DNA from: Isoetes taiwanensis
Lineage: Eukaryota; Streptophyta; Lycopodiopsida; Isoetales; Isoetaceae
Direction of reading: 5' to 3'
DNA: 64,000 nucleotides
Assembly: GCA_021234155.1 (NCBI GenBank)
Contig: JAJEKV010000474.1
Span: 117,908-181,907 of the forward strand
In this document: piece by piece, positions 33,015 to 45,891 of the stretch
How the letters are laid out: each line of letters starts with the position of its first letter
How positions within the stretch are numbered: the stretch's first letter is position 1
Program-made: the position numbers and the translations under genes
Notes under the pieces: model-generated
The model's database searches: none
What the model saw: the letters and a program-made list of their open reading frames with translations, nothing else
Told to the model about the DNA's origin: nothing

Positions 33015-36000
33015 TATACAACAAGGTGCCCTAAAATGATTTGCTGAGGAAACATGGTCAGAAATAGCTTGCATATATTCAGTTTAAAGTTCTTGCTAAG
33101 CTTCTTCCCATGGCACTTGTCCATTTGCCATACATCTATTGTATAAAAAGATCTAAAACAAAAAGCATCAAAAAAGGGGAGAAATTCAAACAGGAAGATC
33201 TTAGCCGTTCAAGTGCACCATCAAGGGGGTGGGCCAATACACCACCGTACCCCCCCACCCAAAAATAAAAAATAAAAAATAAAAAAATCTATGGGGTTGA
33301 TTTAGGAATAAAAAGTCACGGCACCTACTTCAAGAATATCATGTTTTGTAAGGAGAAATTGTTGGCATTCTTTAGACTAAGAACTAAATGCTAGATCTGG
33401 GAGCGAAAACACCCAAGTCTTATTGTATTCGGGCCGTTCATATGGTGTCTAAGTTTGTTCTACTGCATTATGGAACTTAATTTGTGATTCGATTTGTTAA
33501 GGTATTCAAGTAGTTAAGATGCTATTTGGAAGTGCTAGACGCCAAATTAGCCGTTGCATGCAGTTGATTAAGTATTCAGGATGTTGGTTAGTTGCTTCAG
33601 GCAGCAGTTTAACTAGTTAGGATGTGTAGTGAGCCTTCACTTTTAAAGAGATTTAAAATTTCATAATTGCAGATGGAAGCTATTTTTGGCACTTGCCGAA
33701 TTTGTTTATCATTCAGCCGGATTATAGCATATCTAGGTTCTCGCATATGCAATTTCTTCACATGCCATTCTGCCACTGTAAATTATATCTGGCAAGACTT
33801 ATTTGGAGCTATGCTCGGCCGGTCTTGTTGTTTTTGTTTGGATGATTTTGGAATTGTACACATCAAAAATTTTATTCATTCGTTTACACAAAGTTTCAAA
33901 ACTGTAAATAGGATTTATTCTACCTTAACGTGCTCCAATGGTAGTGAAATCATCTATCTTGACTTGCTTCAATGGTAATGAAATCATATGATGATGTGGA
34001 AAATCTAGTTTGACCCCATCAAGAATTTCAACGGACGATGGAGTGTGGGAGAGAGATATGTGAGGGAATATTATGTACATCAATGGTTAAGAATTAATAA
34101 TGAAGGGAGACGAGCCACAAAAGATATAATGTTTCCACAATCAAAAACCGTATTTATGTAACATATGATTCTTGATGGTTTGGTGTTGTATTCATATCGA
34201 AATATGTAGGAAAATGATGCTGGCACTGGGATTGTATTTTGAAAGAAGCGTGGAACAGCGTGGATTTTTTTCCCAGGGGCGGATAAGGCATTACGTGATG
34301 CCAGCTCACATGGCACACAGCGATCCCGATGCCTAATTTGGCTTCTCAAAGCCTGCAGATGTCGATTCTGCCTGGCCAAAAGAAGAAGAGGTGAGCAAGC
34401 AAGCAAGGTCCGCCAGACAGATTTTCTAGCATGTATTAATTTGGTTGTTGCAGTTGTTGGGGTTGGCATCCGACGAATTTAGCTTCTGTGTATTCCCCTT
34501 TCGGTCGGATTTAGCTTCCATGTATTTTCCTTTTGCTTGGTGTGTCTTTTTGGCTGCTTTAGCTCTTGCCCGTAAAATCTATGGTCGACTGCTTCTGAAC
34601 AACAGAGTTGTACATCACAGTGCCAAAAGCACCCGGATTCCTCAGATGGATCATACATTTATTCATGTTTTTTGCCATAGATCGATGGAAAGACATTGGG
34701 CGTAGGGGTGTTGTCGCTTTGAAAAAAGGGAACCGACACCAGCGGCCAAATCCGGCAGCAGCAATCACGCGGACCCTTTGCACAAACCCTGATTCAGTTG
34801 TTTTCCTTGCCGATGATATTCCTTCCCAAGATCTGAGTTCAATGATGATTCCTCTATTGAAGCTTCATCATAACCAGTTTATCTTCCTAGTTTCAGAAGA
34901 CGGTTGTTAGTACTGTGATCGTTTTGATTCGCTCCTATCAGTTGTTCGCATAATTCTGATGTTCATATTAAATATTAATATTCTGATTTTTCATGGCATT
35001 GGCATTGTTCAGGCGGAGTTTGCCCAGGAAATCTTAAGCTGCCGTTTGTGCAAAGCAAGTTGAGAAGCCTTGAGCTTTAGATTTATCTGGGGTTCGATTC
35101 CCCAGGCTGTTGTCATTCTGTGGTGTTCTTCATGTTCTTGCCTCATGGAGTGTTGCCATGCAATAACTGGTCATGTTGTTTTGATATTGTACTGTATTGT
35201 AGCGAAAATACTATTTTATGCAATGATGTAATGTCCCCTTAAAAGTCGGGTCAACAGGGGCCAGTTTGACCTGCAAAAGACAAGCTTTGAACGCTGTGGA
35301 TTTATGGCTAGGGAATATGCTGCCAAATGTGCCCTTATCCAATGGTCGAGAAGCCATAATACAAGCTTTAGCCATAATCTAAAATGCATATGATCAAACC
35401 AGTCTTTAATCTAAAATGCATATGATCAAACCAGTCTTTATTATGATCAAACTCAAATAATATGCCAATGTGTAAAAGAGATCACCACAACCATGAGATC
35501 TTTAGATATAGTAAGAATATACCTAATATGCCCAGAAAAGGAATGCCCCGTATTAGGGGACCATCCAAAGAAATGAAGGGATTCAAGCGAAACTTGGTGG
35601 CAATGATTGTGTTTTAGTCGTTTTAATTATCAACGGATAGGCCAGATTAATTATTAACGGACCGTACCAAGTTGCCAAATTAGCATTTTGAAAGGTCCTA
35701 TACCAGATCTCAAACAATATGACCACCTCAAACAATATGACCCTATCAAGTGCCAAATTAGGGCCAGGTCACATGAGGATGTTGACATGACGTCTTTCAT
35801 GTCGACTTGAACAAAGGAAATGCCACGTCAAAAAGCTATGAACCGTTCAAAGAAACTTCCTTAATTTAGACGGTTGATCTATTCCAAGATTTGCAACGTG
35901 TCAAAATAAAAAGGCTTCATGTCAACATGGACTCCTTCAGCCGAAGAGGATGCCGGTGGAATGGATAGACGTTGACATGAAGCTCTTCATGTCAAAAACT

Positions 36001-36395
36001 ATCATGTGACCCTTAGTTTTTGAAATTTTGACGTCTATCCCTTCATATTGACATGTACATGTGACCATACCCTTAGCACCTGAACGTAACCTAGACCAGA
36101 TCTCAAACAATATGACCAATCACCTCAAACAATATGACCATACCAAGTGCCCAAATTAGCAATTTGAGAGGTCCTAGAACAGATCACAAACAATACGTAT
36201 GACCAATCACCTGACCCTCACATGTAATTGACAAGTTACAGTCCATTGACACATCATGTTATTCTAGATACTCATCGTAACTAACCTATTGATTTTCTAT
36301 AAACAACTGCATCGGCCATTACAGTGTGGTGATACAATGTTTTGTATGGTATGATTTGCCATTGGCTTTATGGCTTTTATAGAAAATATTGGGTA
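33015..36395. other. Gene-poor region
   Basis: No gene I can support. It contains A-rich simple sequence (33260-33290), a perfect tRNA-type B box without A box (35091-35101) and, at 35700-36200, repeated sentences such as TCAAACAATATGACC and inverted CTTCATGTCAAC / GTTGACATGAAG words, probably decayed mobile elements. Confidence 0.45.
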
Positions 36396-36398
36396 GAT

Positions 36399-36590
36399 CA
36401 CTCCACAAAATGCAACGAGTGCAATGCCTATTTCTTTCCTTGTAGTTTCATTGCACTCATCTCTCCTACCAAGTTAAGTTCATCCTTTCCACAAAATGCA
36501 ACAAGTGCAATGTCTATTTCTTTCCTCGTAATTTCATTGCACTCATCTCTCCTACCAAGTTAAGTTCATCCTTTCCACAAAGCTTGCCAC
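36399..36590. repeat. Tandem duplication overlapping the 3' end of the PP1 inhibitor-2 gene
   Basis: Two ~95-bp direct copies of CCACAAAATGCAAC...AAGTTAAGTTCATCCTTT, about 90% identical. The copy at 36494-36590 forms the last codons of the gene (stop 36514-36516); the other lies in the 3' region. Confidence 0.85.
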
Positions 36591-37156
36591 GACTTAGGTC
36601 TTCACCTTCTTCTTCTTCATCTACTACCTTATCTTGTAGCATTTTTGCAGTTCGATATTCATCATAATGTTCGCGCCGATGATCCTCAAAACTTTTTCGC
36701 CGCCCACTACCTATCTAGGGGACAAGCCAAATTATCATTGCATATTTTCTAATGCTAACGACACCTTAAAATATAATGTGAGAAATGCTTTTTAAGATCA
36801 AACCTCCAGGCATATTTTCAAAATCTGAAGATGATGTCCAAGAGAACTTTCTGTCTCTGTTGCTGCTTGATGCAACCTCTGAAAGTGCATGCCTGATTGC
36901 TTCTGCATGCACAGCAGGATCCACAGAGGCTTCTTCACTTCGAGGAGAAGATGATTCTGATGGAATAGAAATGTTTAAATTGTATATTATGTTAGTAAGC
37001 AACATTATCGTAATTCTTGAATTTACTATTATCACTTTAATATTATCACCTGCTAAAGGCGGATGATAGGGCGTCTTTGGTTCATCTATTTTCTGTTTGG
37101 GAGTTTTGCTAGACTCGAGTATATCTAGATTATGCTCATCCCAAACCACTCGAAAA
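36514..37156 (-). CDS. Protein phosphatase 1 inhibitor-2 (IPP-2) family protein, partial
   Basis: Three exons: 37156-37050, 36956-36804, 36710-36514, with GT-AG introns and in-phase joins (GCA-G|AA; GGA-G|GT). Exon 1 begins RVVWDEHNLDILES, then QKIDEPKTPYHPP, the IPP-2 motif that docks on PP1. Exon 2: AEAIRHALSEVASSS then FSWTSSSD, the 'SGR/WSSS'-type region. Exon 3: FEDHRREHYDEYRTAKML, an acidic run, end LRGKK. The family binds and inhibits PP1 catalytic subunits (TOPP in plants). The start codon exon lies upstream and was not located. The tail after the acidic run (DLSRGKLCGK...) is lengthened by a tandem duplication. Likely a functional host gene. Confidence 0.82.
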
Positions 37157-37159
37157 CTG

Positions 37160-40100
37160 CGAAAGGATTAGAAAGAAAAACGTAACTAGAGTCATGAGAA
37201 TGGAACTTGCTTACAACATCATAAGAATATTGAACCAACCCATGCTCTAAAACAGGCAAGAAACAGGATGTAGGATTAAAAAGTCCAGATTATAGATAAA
37301 GCATTCCATTATAAATCAACGATGCACATCAATGGAAAATAAAAATATAAGTGTACCTTGCTTTGCTTCTCCTCCTCATAATGCTATATGATAATGGCAA
37401 AGTTCTTGCATTTGAAATTCATGAATGATTGGATTTGTCTTCTATATTTCACACATGAGATCAAAGTCAAATTGGTGATGCGCATGCCCATCATATACAA
37501 AAACATGTAACTTTTATCTAATTCTTGAACATGATACGAAAAGCATGCACAATAACTTGAACCAAAACTGATAACATAGTGTAAAGGGGGAAAAGCCTTT
37601 CCAGTAAGGAGAACTCTAGTTTTTGCAATCTGGTATAACTTGAACAACTTGTGACTCTAATGCAGAATACTAGAAGGCTAACGTTATTGACCAGTTCATC
37701 ATTAAAAGCTTTCTATAAAAAGTTAATCTCAAATTCAAGACGAGCCTCTATTAGCCCAGTCTTATTTGTGATTTTGTGCACAAGGTCTCTACCTCAACTT
37801 GACCAAGTTTTGTAAGCAGCTTCCCCATAAATGTTTAAACGACCTTATATGATAGTACAATGTGTTGAACTGCATCATACACATATACAAAAATTTTAAG
37901 TAGTTGTATAGTAGAAATTAGCAGCATAAAAAGCTAGGACAAGGAAATCAGCAAAAGAGAATAATATTTTAACTGATTGATCATGCAAGAGATCCTAATT
38001 AGTCATGCACGAACACTGATGCTCAAATTTTCTACAAAAACTAAATTTGCACACATATTGTTGTGGTGGATGTGATGTGAATTCCCATTAAAGCTAGAAC
38101 CTTTTCAATCATTCGCTATAATATATCACAAGCATCTAGTGGTCAACTACCATCTCCCCAAATTTTGGGTCCAATACTGAGGATCAAAGGAAGACGTGAA
38201 AAGTACAAACTAAATATCAAAAGGTATAGCTAGGTTAGTACATGCTGGTTGCCATATAGCTACTTCTATCTCACCCTTGCATGCTTGCCATGTGGCTTCT
38301 TAGAGTAATTAGAATTAAAATATTATCCTCTCAAAAAGGTAAATGCTAGGACTTTTAATGCACATGAATTCTAAAATAGACAAAACAAGCTAAACACTAC
38401 TGATTGCCTCTCGTTTAGTGTTTCAGAATAGCCATAAATTCTAGATAGGCAAATCTAATCAGCCATTGGAAGCATCAAGGTTGAATTTTGGCCAAGGACA
38501 ATACGTTTTTATGGAAAAGTCGCAAGAATCTGTAGGCGATTTTAGTAAAAATCAATAAATAAAAATGATTCATGCTTAGAGATCACCTATCATCAGCAAT
38601 TTGTCAGAAGATTTTGTTTAAATGTTGCGAGAATGAGAACGTAAGGAATGATCGTAAAAGTGTTAAAAGGCAAATTCAATCAAATAGTCAACAAATAGGT
38701 TTTAGGCCATAAACATCGCATTGATTACAAGAAACCTAGAGATATAACTAGCTGGAGATAATGACCAAATAGCTGCATATAGCTGCATCAGGTAGCAGAT
38801 GGGTGTCTTTTTTAGCAATGTCAAAGAGAATTTAGGCGTGATTCGCAAGAATGTGCATTGTTTAAACAGTAGATAATGACCAAATAGCTGCATATAGCTG
38901 CATCAGGTAGCAGATGGGTGTCTTATTTAGCAATGTCAAAGAGAGTTTAGGCATGATTTGCAACAATGTGCATTGTTTTTCCAGTCCATAAATTTAGATC
39001 ATAGACTAATAACGTTTTCACCGGTACATTTATGAAGAAAAGAACCAAACCTAACAAAAAGAAACGAAAAGCGAAATGTTGTAAAAGGTTTACTATCTTA
39101 TCTACAATCTAGTTGGACAGACATATAGCATAAACAGTTGTCAGCAGAAACTATTGGCCATAACAAGAAACTTGGCAGAAGGATTATGACACCAACCCAT
39201 TCGAGATTGTGTCCTTTATAGTTCTGGTGCACCAACATGGGGTTTATAAGATCATGGCCACTGCTTACTGCGCGTCTATCACTTTCCTCTGTACATTAGC
39301 ACATCATTTCATTGTCATTGTCTACAGCAGGAAGTAGAAGAAACTAAAACATGAATGTATTGCCAACCAAGATAAAAAGGAATTCAACTTCAAACTCGAC
39401 AATCTTTGTACAGTAGCTCATCAATAAGTTGTGAACTAAAGAATGGGATTCAATAATGGAAATACTGAAGATAACATTATGCAGTAGTTGCTTCCTTGTC
39501 CTTTAAGGGAAGGAACTTAAACAAGGTATGCCTTGATTGTTAACTGAACCGACAAAGGGCCTTTCGAAAGGTTAACGGTACAAAAACTGGAGGCTGTGTT
39601 GTTGCAGAACACAATCAGAGAAAAAGCTATTTGGAGCGGGCCGATTGGAGTGGCGCAGGCTAATTGGAGCAGCATCTAATCTGCAGAAGAGCTTGGACTG
39701 TCGGGAAATTGCCCAGTTGTTTACAAACAACAGTGAACTATTTTCCATCATCAAATCCTTGCTATGTTTGGTACAAGTCTCGAGGCACAAACTGAAACAC
39801 AAGATTCAATATCTTGGATTCATAATATTGAAAACAAGATTCAATATTTGGATCCATACAAGCAAAACATATTTTGAGTTTGGTATAAATACTTCTGATT
39901 TCCAGAGCTCTAAAAGATTGGCTTATACAAAAGTAAATAGCGCTCTAGTTGTAGATGTAATTTAACTGATGGAGAACAGTAAATTCAGCTACTTCTGTCA
40001 ACAAAAAATGTATTTTCATATAAGCTAAATAGTTTTCAAAATAAATGGGTCTGCACATTTTCAAAATGTGGCGGTCAGCTTACCTAGGTGCATACAGAGC

Positions 40101-41500
40101 ATACAGATAGATTCGACCCTTCAAAACAATGTACATGATAACTGATCTCATAACTGATCTCGGCCATGTTGATACCATCCATTCAAGGACACATGGTGAG
40201 TCTGAACTGTTCCAAAAAGAAATTGTCAATTCGATTGCATCCGTACCCCTTGGGAGGCTGCCAAATTATAATACTCCGTCTAGTCACTAGTTTAGAGGAT
40301 GCCTATGCAGTGGTATCCTATTATACTGAGCATATGTGCAGACCCTAATAATGACAAATACATTCTGATGCAATGACCAAAATCAGGAAGCTGCCAAACC
40401 ATAATACTCTGTCTAGTCACTAGTTTAGAGGATGCCTATGCTGAGGCATCTTATTATAGCATATGCAGAGACCTTATAGTCTAAAAATAGGAGGCTAAAC
40501 ATAATATGACAAATTTATTTTGATGTAATTGCCGGAAGAGATTATATAACAACGAAAATGAGATGTTTCTTGCAGAACATCCAAATGATGAAGCATGCAG
40601 GACAATGGAGATGAATAATTTCTTAATCGAATTTTAGGAGGCTTGTTTCTAGGTTGCCTCCATTGACATGTGATATGTGTCCACATTGCTCCTCAAGAAG
40701 GCAACTTAGACAAATCTCATGGATTTGATCCAAAATATTTGATAATGAATGCTTGCATAATGTGGCAGAGGGGTTTTACATGCATCTTCTCGTAATTTGG
40801 CTGTAATTGATCAGGTGGTTACAAATAGTGTAGAACATTGCTTATTTTTCATATCTCATTGCCATTGCAAAGAGGCAAATACATGCTGAAATCAAAGAAT
40901 AGGAGTATCTGCAGCAGTTCAATTGATATGTATGGAAAAGGCGGTTCAGCTTTGCAGGGCACATTGAGCACGGTACAGGTCAAGAATAATTAAAATTTTT
41001 TGAATTAAAGGATAAGGAAGATATATCAAATTTAATTGTTGCTTCAGATATTACAAATAGATCTTACCTCTTACTCTTAGGTTTTGGTAAGCTTTCAGCA
41101 ATAGCAGGGCACAGGTTCAAGATCTGCAAAAAAGCAATGATAATTACAAATGAAACAAGCTAAGGACGACCCATAATTTATGGTGTACTTGAAAACATTA
41201 AATTTGTGTATGGGATAGCTCCATAAACAAGTACAGATACTGAGGAACGGAAAGAAACAAGTTAAGGAAGACGTTTCAATCTATATATGCTTCGGCAACC
41301 ATTCTGCTTGGGAAAGACATCAATCTACAGTAGTAAAACAAATATTTTTATTTACCTCTATTCTTGAAGCGTGAAGAAGACGGGTGTTGGAGAATGCAAA
41401 AGGCAGGAGTTGAATGGCACGATATTTTAGGGCTGTGTTATGTGACGTTTCCGTATAGCAACGAACGAAAATGCTAATTTTCTGAGCCCTAGGTATATTT
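37160..41500. other. Gene-poor region with tandem duplications
   Basis: No coding region supported; it may contain upstream exons or introns of the PP1 inhibitor-2 gene (a possible exon-like segment with donor at about 41068). Direct duplications: 38757-38985 (~115-bp unit, TAATGACCAAATAGCTGC) and 40225-40490 (~135-bp unit, ACTCTGTCTAGTCACTAG). Confidence 0.45.
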
Positions 41501-41529
41501 CGTAGATCAAGATGTAATGGTTTGGCATT

Positions 41530-42280
41530 TCCATATTTAAAAAATTACCAAAATAATCTTAATTGTTCACTTAATTTCTAAAAAGCCCTTTATATTTTTG
41601 ATTTTGAAATTCCGAAAATGCCCTTAATTCTTGAGTATTTTCCCAAATAGCCCTTCGTATTCAAAAAATCATCAAAAAGCACGTATTTACATAGAGGACC
41701 ATTTTTTACTGAAGAAGTGTTTCTTATAGAGACAATAATTGGAAAATAAATTTCAGAAAATCATTATGACAAAAATATGCAACAGAAATGTCAAATAGGA
41801 TTTCTGCAACTAGGTTCATTTTGTCCGACATTACCAAAATGTGTGCACTTGTACACATGCTTTTCTCTATCCATATCTTCTGTCTTATCCCGTTTTCTTT
41901 TAGGTCTGCCAGGAGGATGCATGTTGCAGAGACAGCATTTCATTATTTCAAGAAGTTCAATATCTGGGGGATAAATAGCTCCAACATATCAAAGCAAAAT
42001 GAGCTCTACAAGTAACCTGGATGGGTATTAAGCAGCTTCTCCACAAGATGCCCACAAAGCTTCTCCGTCAATACGATTTTTATAAAAGCATTAAATTAAT
42101 TGGCTTCGATCATTTCTAGTATTGGAATGATAGGCTTATCTCTAGTGATTTTTAAATTACAAAGGACTATTTGGGAAAATACTTAAGGATTAAGGGCATT
42201 TTGGGAATTTCAAAAATACGAAGGGCTTTTTGAGAAATAAGTCAATAATTAAGGGTATTTTAGTAAAAATTTTAATAAGA
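41530..42280. mobile_element. Element with ~140-bp imperfect long TIRs
   Basis: 41530-41680 is the inverse of 42145-42280 at about 80% identity, e.g. AAAATGCCCTTAATTCTTGAGTATTTTCCCAAATAG on the left pairs with its complement near 42170-42205. The interior has no recognisable gene. Long TIRs and repeated AAA-TACCCTT words resemble the ends of the 983-bp MULE-like element. No clear TSD was identified. Confidence 0.6.
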
Positions 42281-42354
42281 TAAGATTTCCAACATAAATG
42301 TAATGTATTAATCATGCTCATAAGGGCCTTGAAGAGACCATAGAGCAGCAATAT

Positions 42355-43650
42355 TTACAGTGTTTCAATTTTTAGTAACAAATAGCGGTGGAATTCCATG
42401 TTTTTGAGAAATTGTCCCAATTTAAATGGTTTCATGTCTAAAAGAGAATGGAAACTAGTGGCTGTAACATTAAATTTGCTTCTAATATCAGCATATGCTT
42501 GGCATTTAGTAAATGAATGGTCCTCGCATCTGATCACGGCTAGATCACAAAGCGTGCAGTACTTGGATCCCCGAGGAATACCATGCCAATGCCCAGTTTC
42601 AATGTTCAGGTGATGTGAAGAGGTTCATGCTTAGCAATGATATGCTTCATAGAGCGTGTATCTGCGCCCGCAGGCAATCTTGCCCAGAGTAAATCAGCAT
42701 AGGATTGACTGCATCCGCATAATAATCTATTCTAGAGCCTTTGTTGCTCCATAGCTTTTCTACAACCAAATTATGCAACAAATCCCTTGTGCTGATTGCA
42801 TTATCAGGCCAATTAGCCTGTGCGGTGCTTGATCAAGCACCCGATTTGAAAAGTTTATTGAAAGGTACAGTGCCTCAACCTCTAAAGGCAACATCCCAGA
42901 CTCAGCAAGCATGATGGCATAAGGCGTTTGGTGCTTCACTCCAAGCTCATCCATAAAAAAAATCTTCAAAATCATTTCCACCTATTTTGATTCAATGTAA
43001 GACAGACTAGGCCCCCAAATTGGGGCTCCATAAAGCGTTACTGTGTATACAAGAGTCTTATGTAGTAACTTTTTGAGTCCCCGGTCAGGTAAAGATGCCT
43101 TATGGCATTTCGATAACATGATGTATAGGGTTGTTTAAGATAGCCAAATGATGGACGGTCCATGGTTCCAACAATCATAATCTGAGTTTTTGCCAAGTTC
43201 ACTGTCATTTGACGAGCTTCACAGAAGAGAGCAAGATTCTCCAGGTGCTCTTGAAGTCGTCCTTTCCTGTTTGCCATGAGCACTATATTGTCGACATATA
43301 GCAGGAGCTGCAAAACATAGTCTGCTATGCGCGTGCCTGATAAGCATCTGTCTCTCAGCCATGTCTCTCAGCCATGTATCTAATTCGTCAATGTACAAGA
43401 CAAATAATATAGGAGATAATGGGCATTCCTACCGGCCACCAATCGTGCTCTTGATATCTGTATGCATATCCCAATCGAGCTTGATAAGTGCTATAGATTT
43501 GCAACTGCCCCTTGAATTGATTGTGATACTCCTATTTGTCTCATCCTTGCACCTAGACTCTTTCAGGGTACCATGTCAAAAGCCTTGGAGAAGTCAATGA
43601 AAGTCAAGTATAACGCCTCGGCTCTCTTGCTTTCTCAAATAGTGCCCTAA
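42355..43650 (-). pseudogene. LINE reverse transcriptase remnant
   Basis: Minus-strand fragments in shifting frames. About 43640-43560: FIDFSKAFD-like. 43313-43160: LLLYVDNIVLMANRK, a diverged (Y/F)xDD box (YVDN), then LALFCEARQMTVNLAKTQIM, typical of non-LTR RT palm/thumb. 42600-42355: HWHGIPRGSKYCTLC followed by EDHSFTKC, the C-terminal Cys-rich segment of such ORF2 proteins. Many stops; dead. No 3' poly(A) or TSD defined. Confidence 0.75.
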
Positions 43651-44972
43651 GTGTTAGAGCATGATCTAACATACTATGTTGGCTTCCGAATCATGCTTTG
43701 GCATGGAGACTCTTATTGTATTGTACCAATCAGTTTAGCAAAGATTGAACCAATCAATATGGTATACATCATCTTTAGCGCCAGCCTTGTGGATGGGATG
43801 GACTCTATTTTCTCTTCAAAATTTCTACAGTCCGTCACATGAGCAATCTGATAAGTACCTGTATTTTCTTTCCACTCCATTTCATCAATCTACATGCAAT
43901 CCCTGATGGAGAAACCTTTTAATAGGTAATCCAGAGGCCGAAGAATGCATGTGATGCATGCAATGCATGCATGCTCAGATCAATGACATGATTTGAGTAT
44001 TGTATGTTGAAGAGTGAGAGTTCCTGTGGTTATTTTAAGGTTGCATTATAAATCTTATGATTTGCTTTGGTGCTAGTCTAGGTCAAGGCTAGTGTGGCAT
44101 CTTAGAAAACTGTGTTCCATCCTTATATATCAATGTGTCATTTGGAAGAAGTTGGCCCATAGAACGTACTGCATTATTTACCTAGAAGCTTACTCTATCC
44201 TAATAATAATATATATAAAATTATTGGATATTGAAATCCACCTCAATGCCATGTCTAAGCCAGCTGGCTCCAATAAGAAAATGGCATATAAAGAAAGTGG
44301 TCCAGCGATGTCGCTCTCTATTTTCTCCAATTCCTGATTGATCTATTAGGCACTTGGCTATATGCTAGCTCTGCTCTTATCTTGCACAAGTTTGATGTCT
44401 CAAGTCAGTTGGAAATTTTTTATGGTGTAAGTCTCTCTCCATTCTTTCTCTACCTTAGCGGTCTATGGATTTTGTTGTGAACGTCTCCCTATTCTTTCTT
44501 ATATCTTAGCAATTTATGGATTTCATTGTGCACATCAATTCGAAATTAGCTCCTGTTTCTGCTGGTATAAGAAACCAAAATATTTTGCAATGCTTAAAAG
44601 AGTTGGGTTCTCCATGAGGTGGTAATATCTCGATAATGTGAAGGTGCAACTCTGGACTTGTTTGCCAAGCTCAGAGTAGAATGTCATTAACATTTGTGGC
44701 ATATATTTATAATGCTTTTTGGTCCGTAAATGTTTCCTTTTATGTTGCAGTTCTTGCAAAACTATACATTCAAAGCATTTGCTTTCATTTGAAATCTTCT
44801 AAGTGTTTCTTGGCTCCAGATCTTCTCTGCACATTGTATGTGAAGCATAAATTACTGTTAGCCACATGCTATATGGCTAGGTCACCTTATTATGATGACT
44901 CAGCATATCATCCTGCCACATGTGGCAATGACATGGCCTATCTATAAAGGCTTCAGTAATGGAGATTCTTCA

Positions 44973-44984
44973 TGGTATCAAAGC
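44973..44984 (+). other. Primer-binding site of copia-2 (plus strand)
   Basis: TGGTATCAAAGC follows ...TTCTTCA at 44972, a likely LTR end, with a TATA-like CTATAAAGG at 44942. It is one mismatch from the tRNA-iMet-complementary site of copia-1 (TGGTATCAGAGC). It gives copia-2 a plus-strand 5' end. The LTR's start was not resolved. Confidence 0.55.
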
Positions 44985-45172
44985 TGGCTTGGAGGAAGGA
45001 GTGGGCACCGGATCTCTCCAAAACCTCTGAGCAGGAATTATCAAGTGTTTTCATTTCTTGCTACAGCAGCCCATCTTTGAGGTAGAGCATTGTCAGATCT
45101 GAGTTTTTACAATTGCACCACCCCATATTCTAAAGAAATTTCTTTCAGATTTGAGTGCTTGGAGTCGTCCTC

Positions 45173-45616
45173 TTAGTGTTCAGATTCAGGCACACAGTTA
45201 TTTCCAGCACGAATTTGTTTTGAGCAATCACAATGGCAGCCAGTAATGAACCCTGGAAATATTTCCATCATCCAGTCCTTGATGCTGACAATTATTTTAC
45301 ATGGAGAGATGACCTTCATGAATTTTTCCAATGTTTTATCCCTCAAAAACTCAAGTAAAATTTCTTTCTTCGTGCTATCCTCCATTCTTTTGGTCTGTTT
45401 ATGGAAAGACGTTAGCAAATTAAGGACAATACGGCGTTTATTGCTTGCACTTCTTGATGAACCGGATCCTTCTGCCAATTCTGCAAGCTCCAATTTTTCT
45501 TCTCTTCTTCTTTTCCTCTGGCGTCTTTTCTTCAACATTTCTTGTTCCTTGGTTCTTCTTCGCTTTCTCCTGTCTGAAATGCCAGTTTGTGTACAGATTA
45601 CCTCATTGACATCCAT
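45173..45616 (-). CDS. Basic N-terminal protein/exon at the left end of element C (147 aa)
   Basis: ATG at 45616 (MDVNEVICTQTG), stop at 45173. The first third is strongly basic (RRKRRRTKEQEMLKKRRQRK), a bipartite nuclear-localisation-like run, followed by predicted helices (KKEILLEFLRDKTLEKFMKV) and a Cys/His-containing end (CHCDCSKQIRAGNNC). It begins about 275 bp inside the element C left TIR. By position after undoing the inversion it would precede transposase C, so it may be its first exon or a separate DNA-binding protein. No family recognised. Confidence 0.45.
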   Translation of the reverse strand: MDVNEVICTQTGISDRRKRRRTKEQEMLKKRRQRKRRREEKLELAELAEGSGSSRSASNKRRIVLNLLTSFHKQTKRMEDSTKKEILLEFLRDKTLEKFMKVISPCKIIVSIKDWMMEIFPGFITGCHCDCSKQIRAGNNCVPESEH

Positions 45617-45869
45617 ATCCACAATGGATTGGAGCTCGCAGCAGGGAGGGAGCCAAAGAACAGGACGTAGGCAAAGAACAGGAAGGGGCCAAAGAATAGG
45701 AATTTGAATTTGAATTTTAGTTTTTGAAATTAGAATTTCCCCCACAGCTGAGCGGGACTCTATTCTTAAATACCGGCAGCTGAGCGGTGCCATAATTATA
45801 CTTTCATACCACAAAAGTGGTGGATGCAACGCCACATTTTGGGGGGACAGGGGGGACAGCCGAATTGGA

Positions 45870-45891
45870 ACACCACAGCGTGCTTTTACCC
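45870..45891 (-). repeat. Left TIR of element C (inverted)
   Basis: Read on minus: GGGTAAAAGCACGCTGTGGT..., 22 bp matching the right TIR (63526-63547) with one difference. TSD GTAC at 45892-45895. A palindrome ACCACAAAAGTGGT lies ~50 bp inside (45819 region), matched by ACCACAAAGGTGGT inside the right end. Confidence 0.88.

Noticed and set aside
34608-34910. 100-codon plus-strand frame (RRGVVALKKGNRHQRPN...)
   Set aside because: No recognisable family, no splice or promoter support; left unannotated.
35091-35106. GGTTCGATTCC with flanking arms, like a tRNA T-arm
   Set aside because: No A box, acceptor stem or D arm at the right distance, so not a tRNA gene; at most a SINE relic.
43945-43980. 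Cluster of ATGCATGC (RY-type) words
   Set aside because: Could be a seed-type regulatory motif, but it lies in a gene-free region next to a LINE relic, so probably chance simple sequence.
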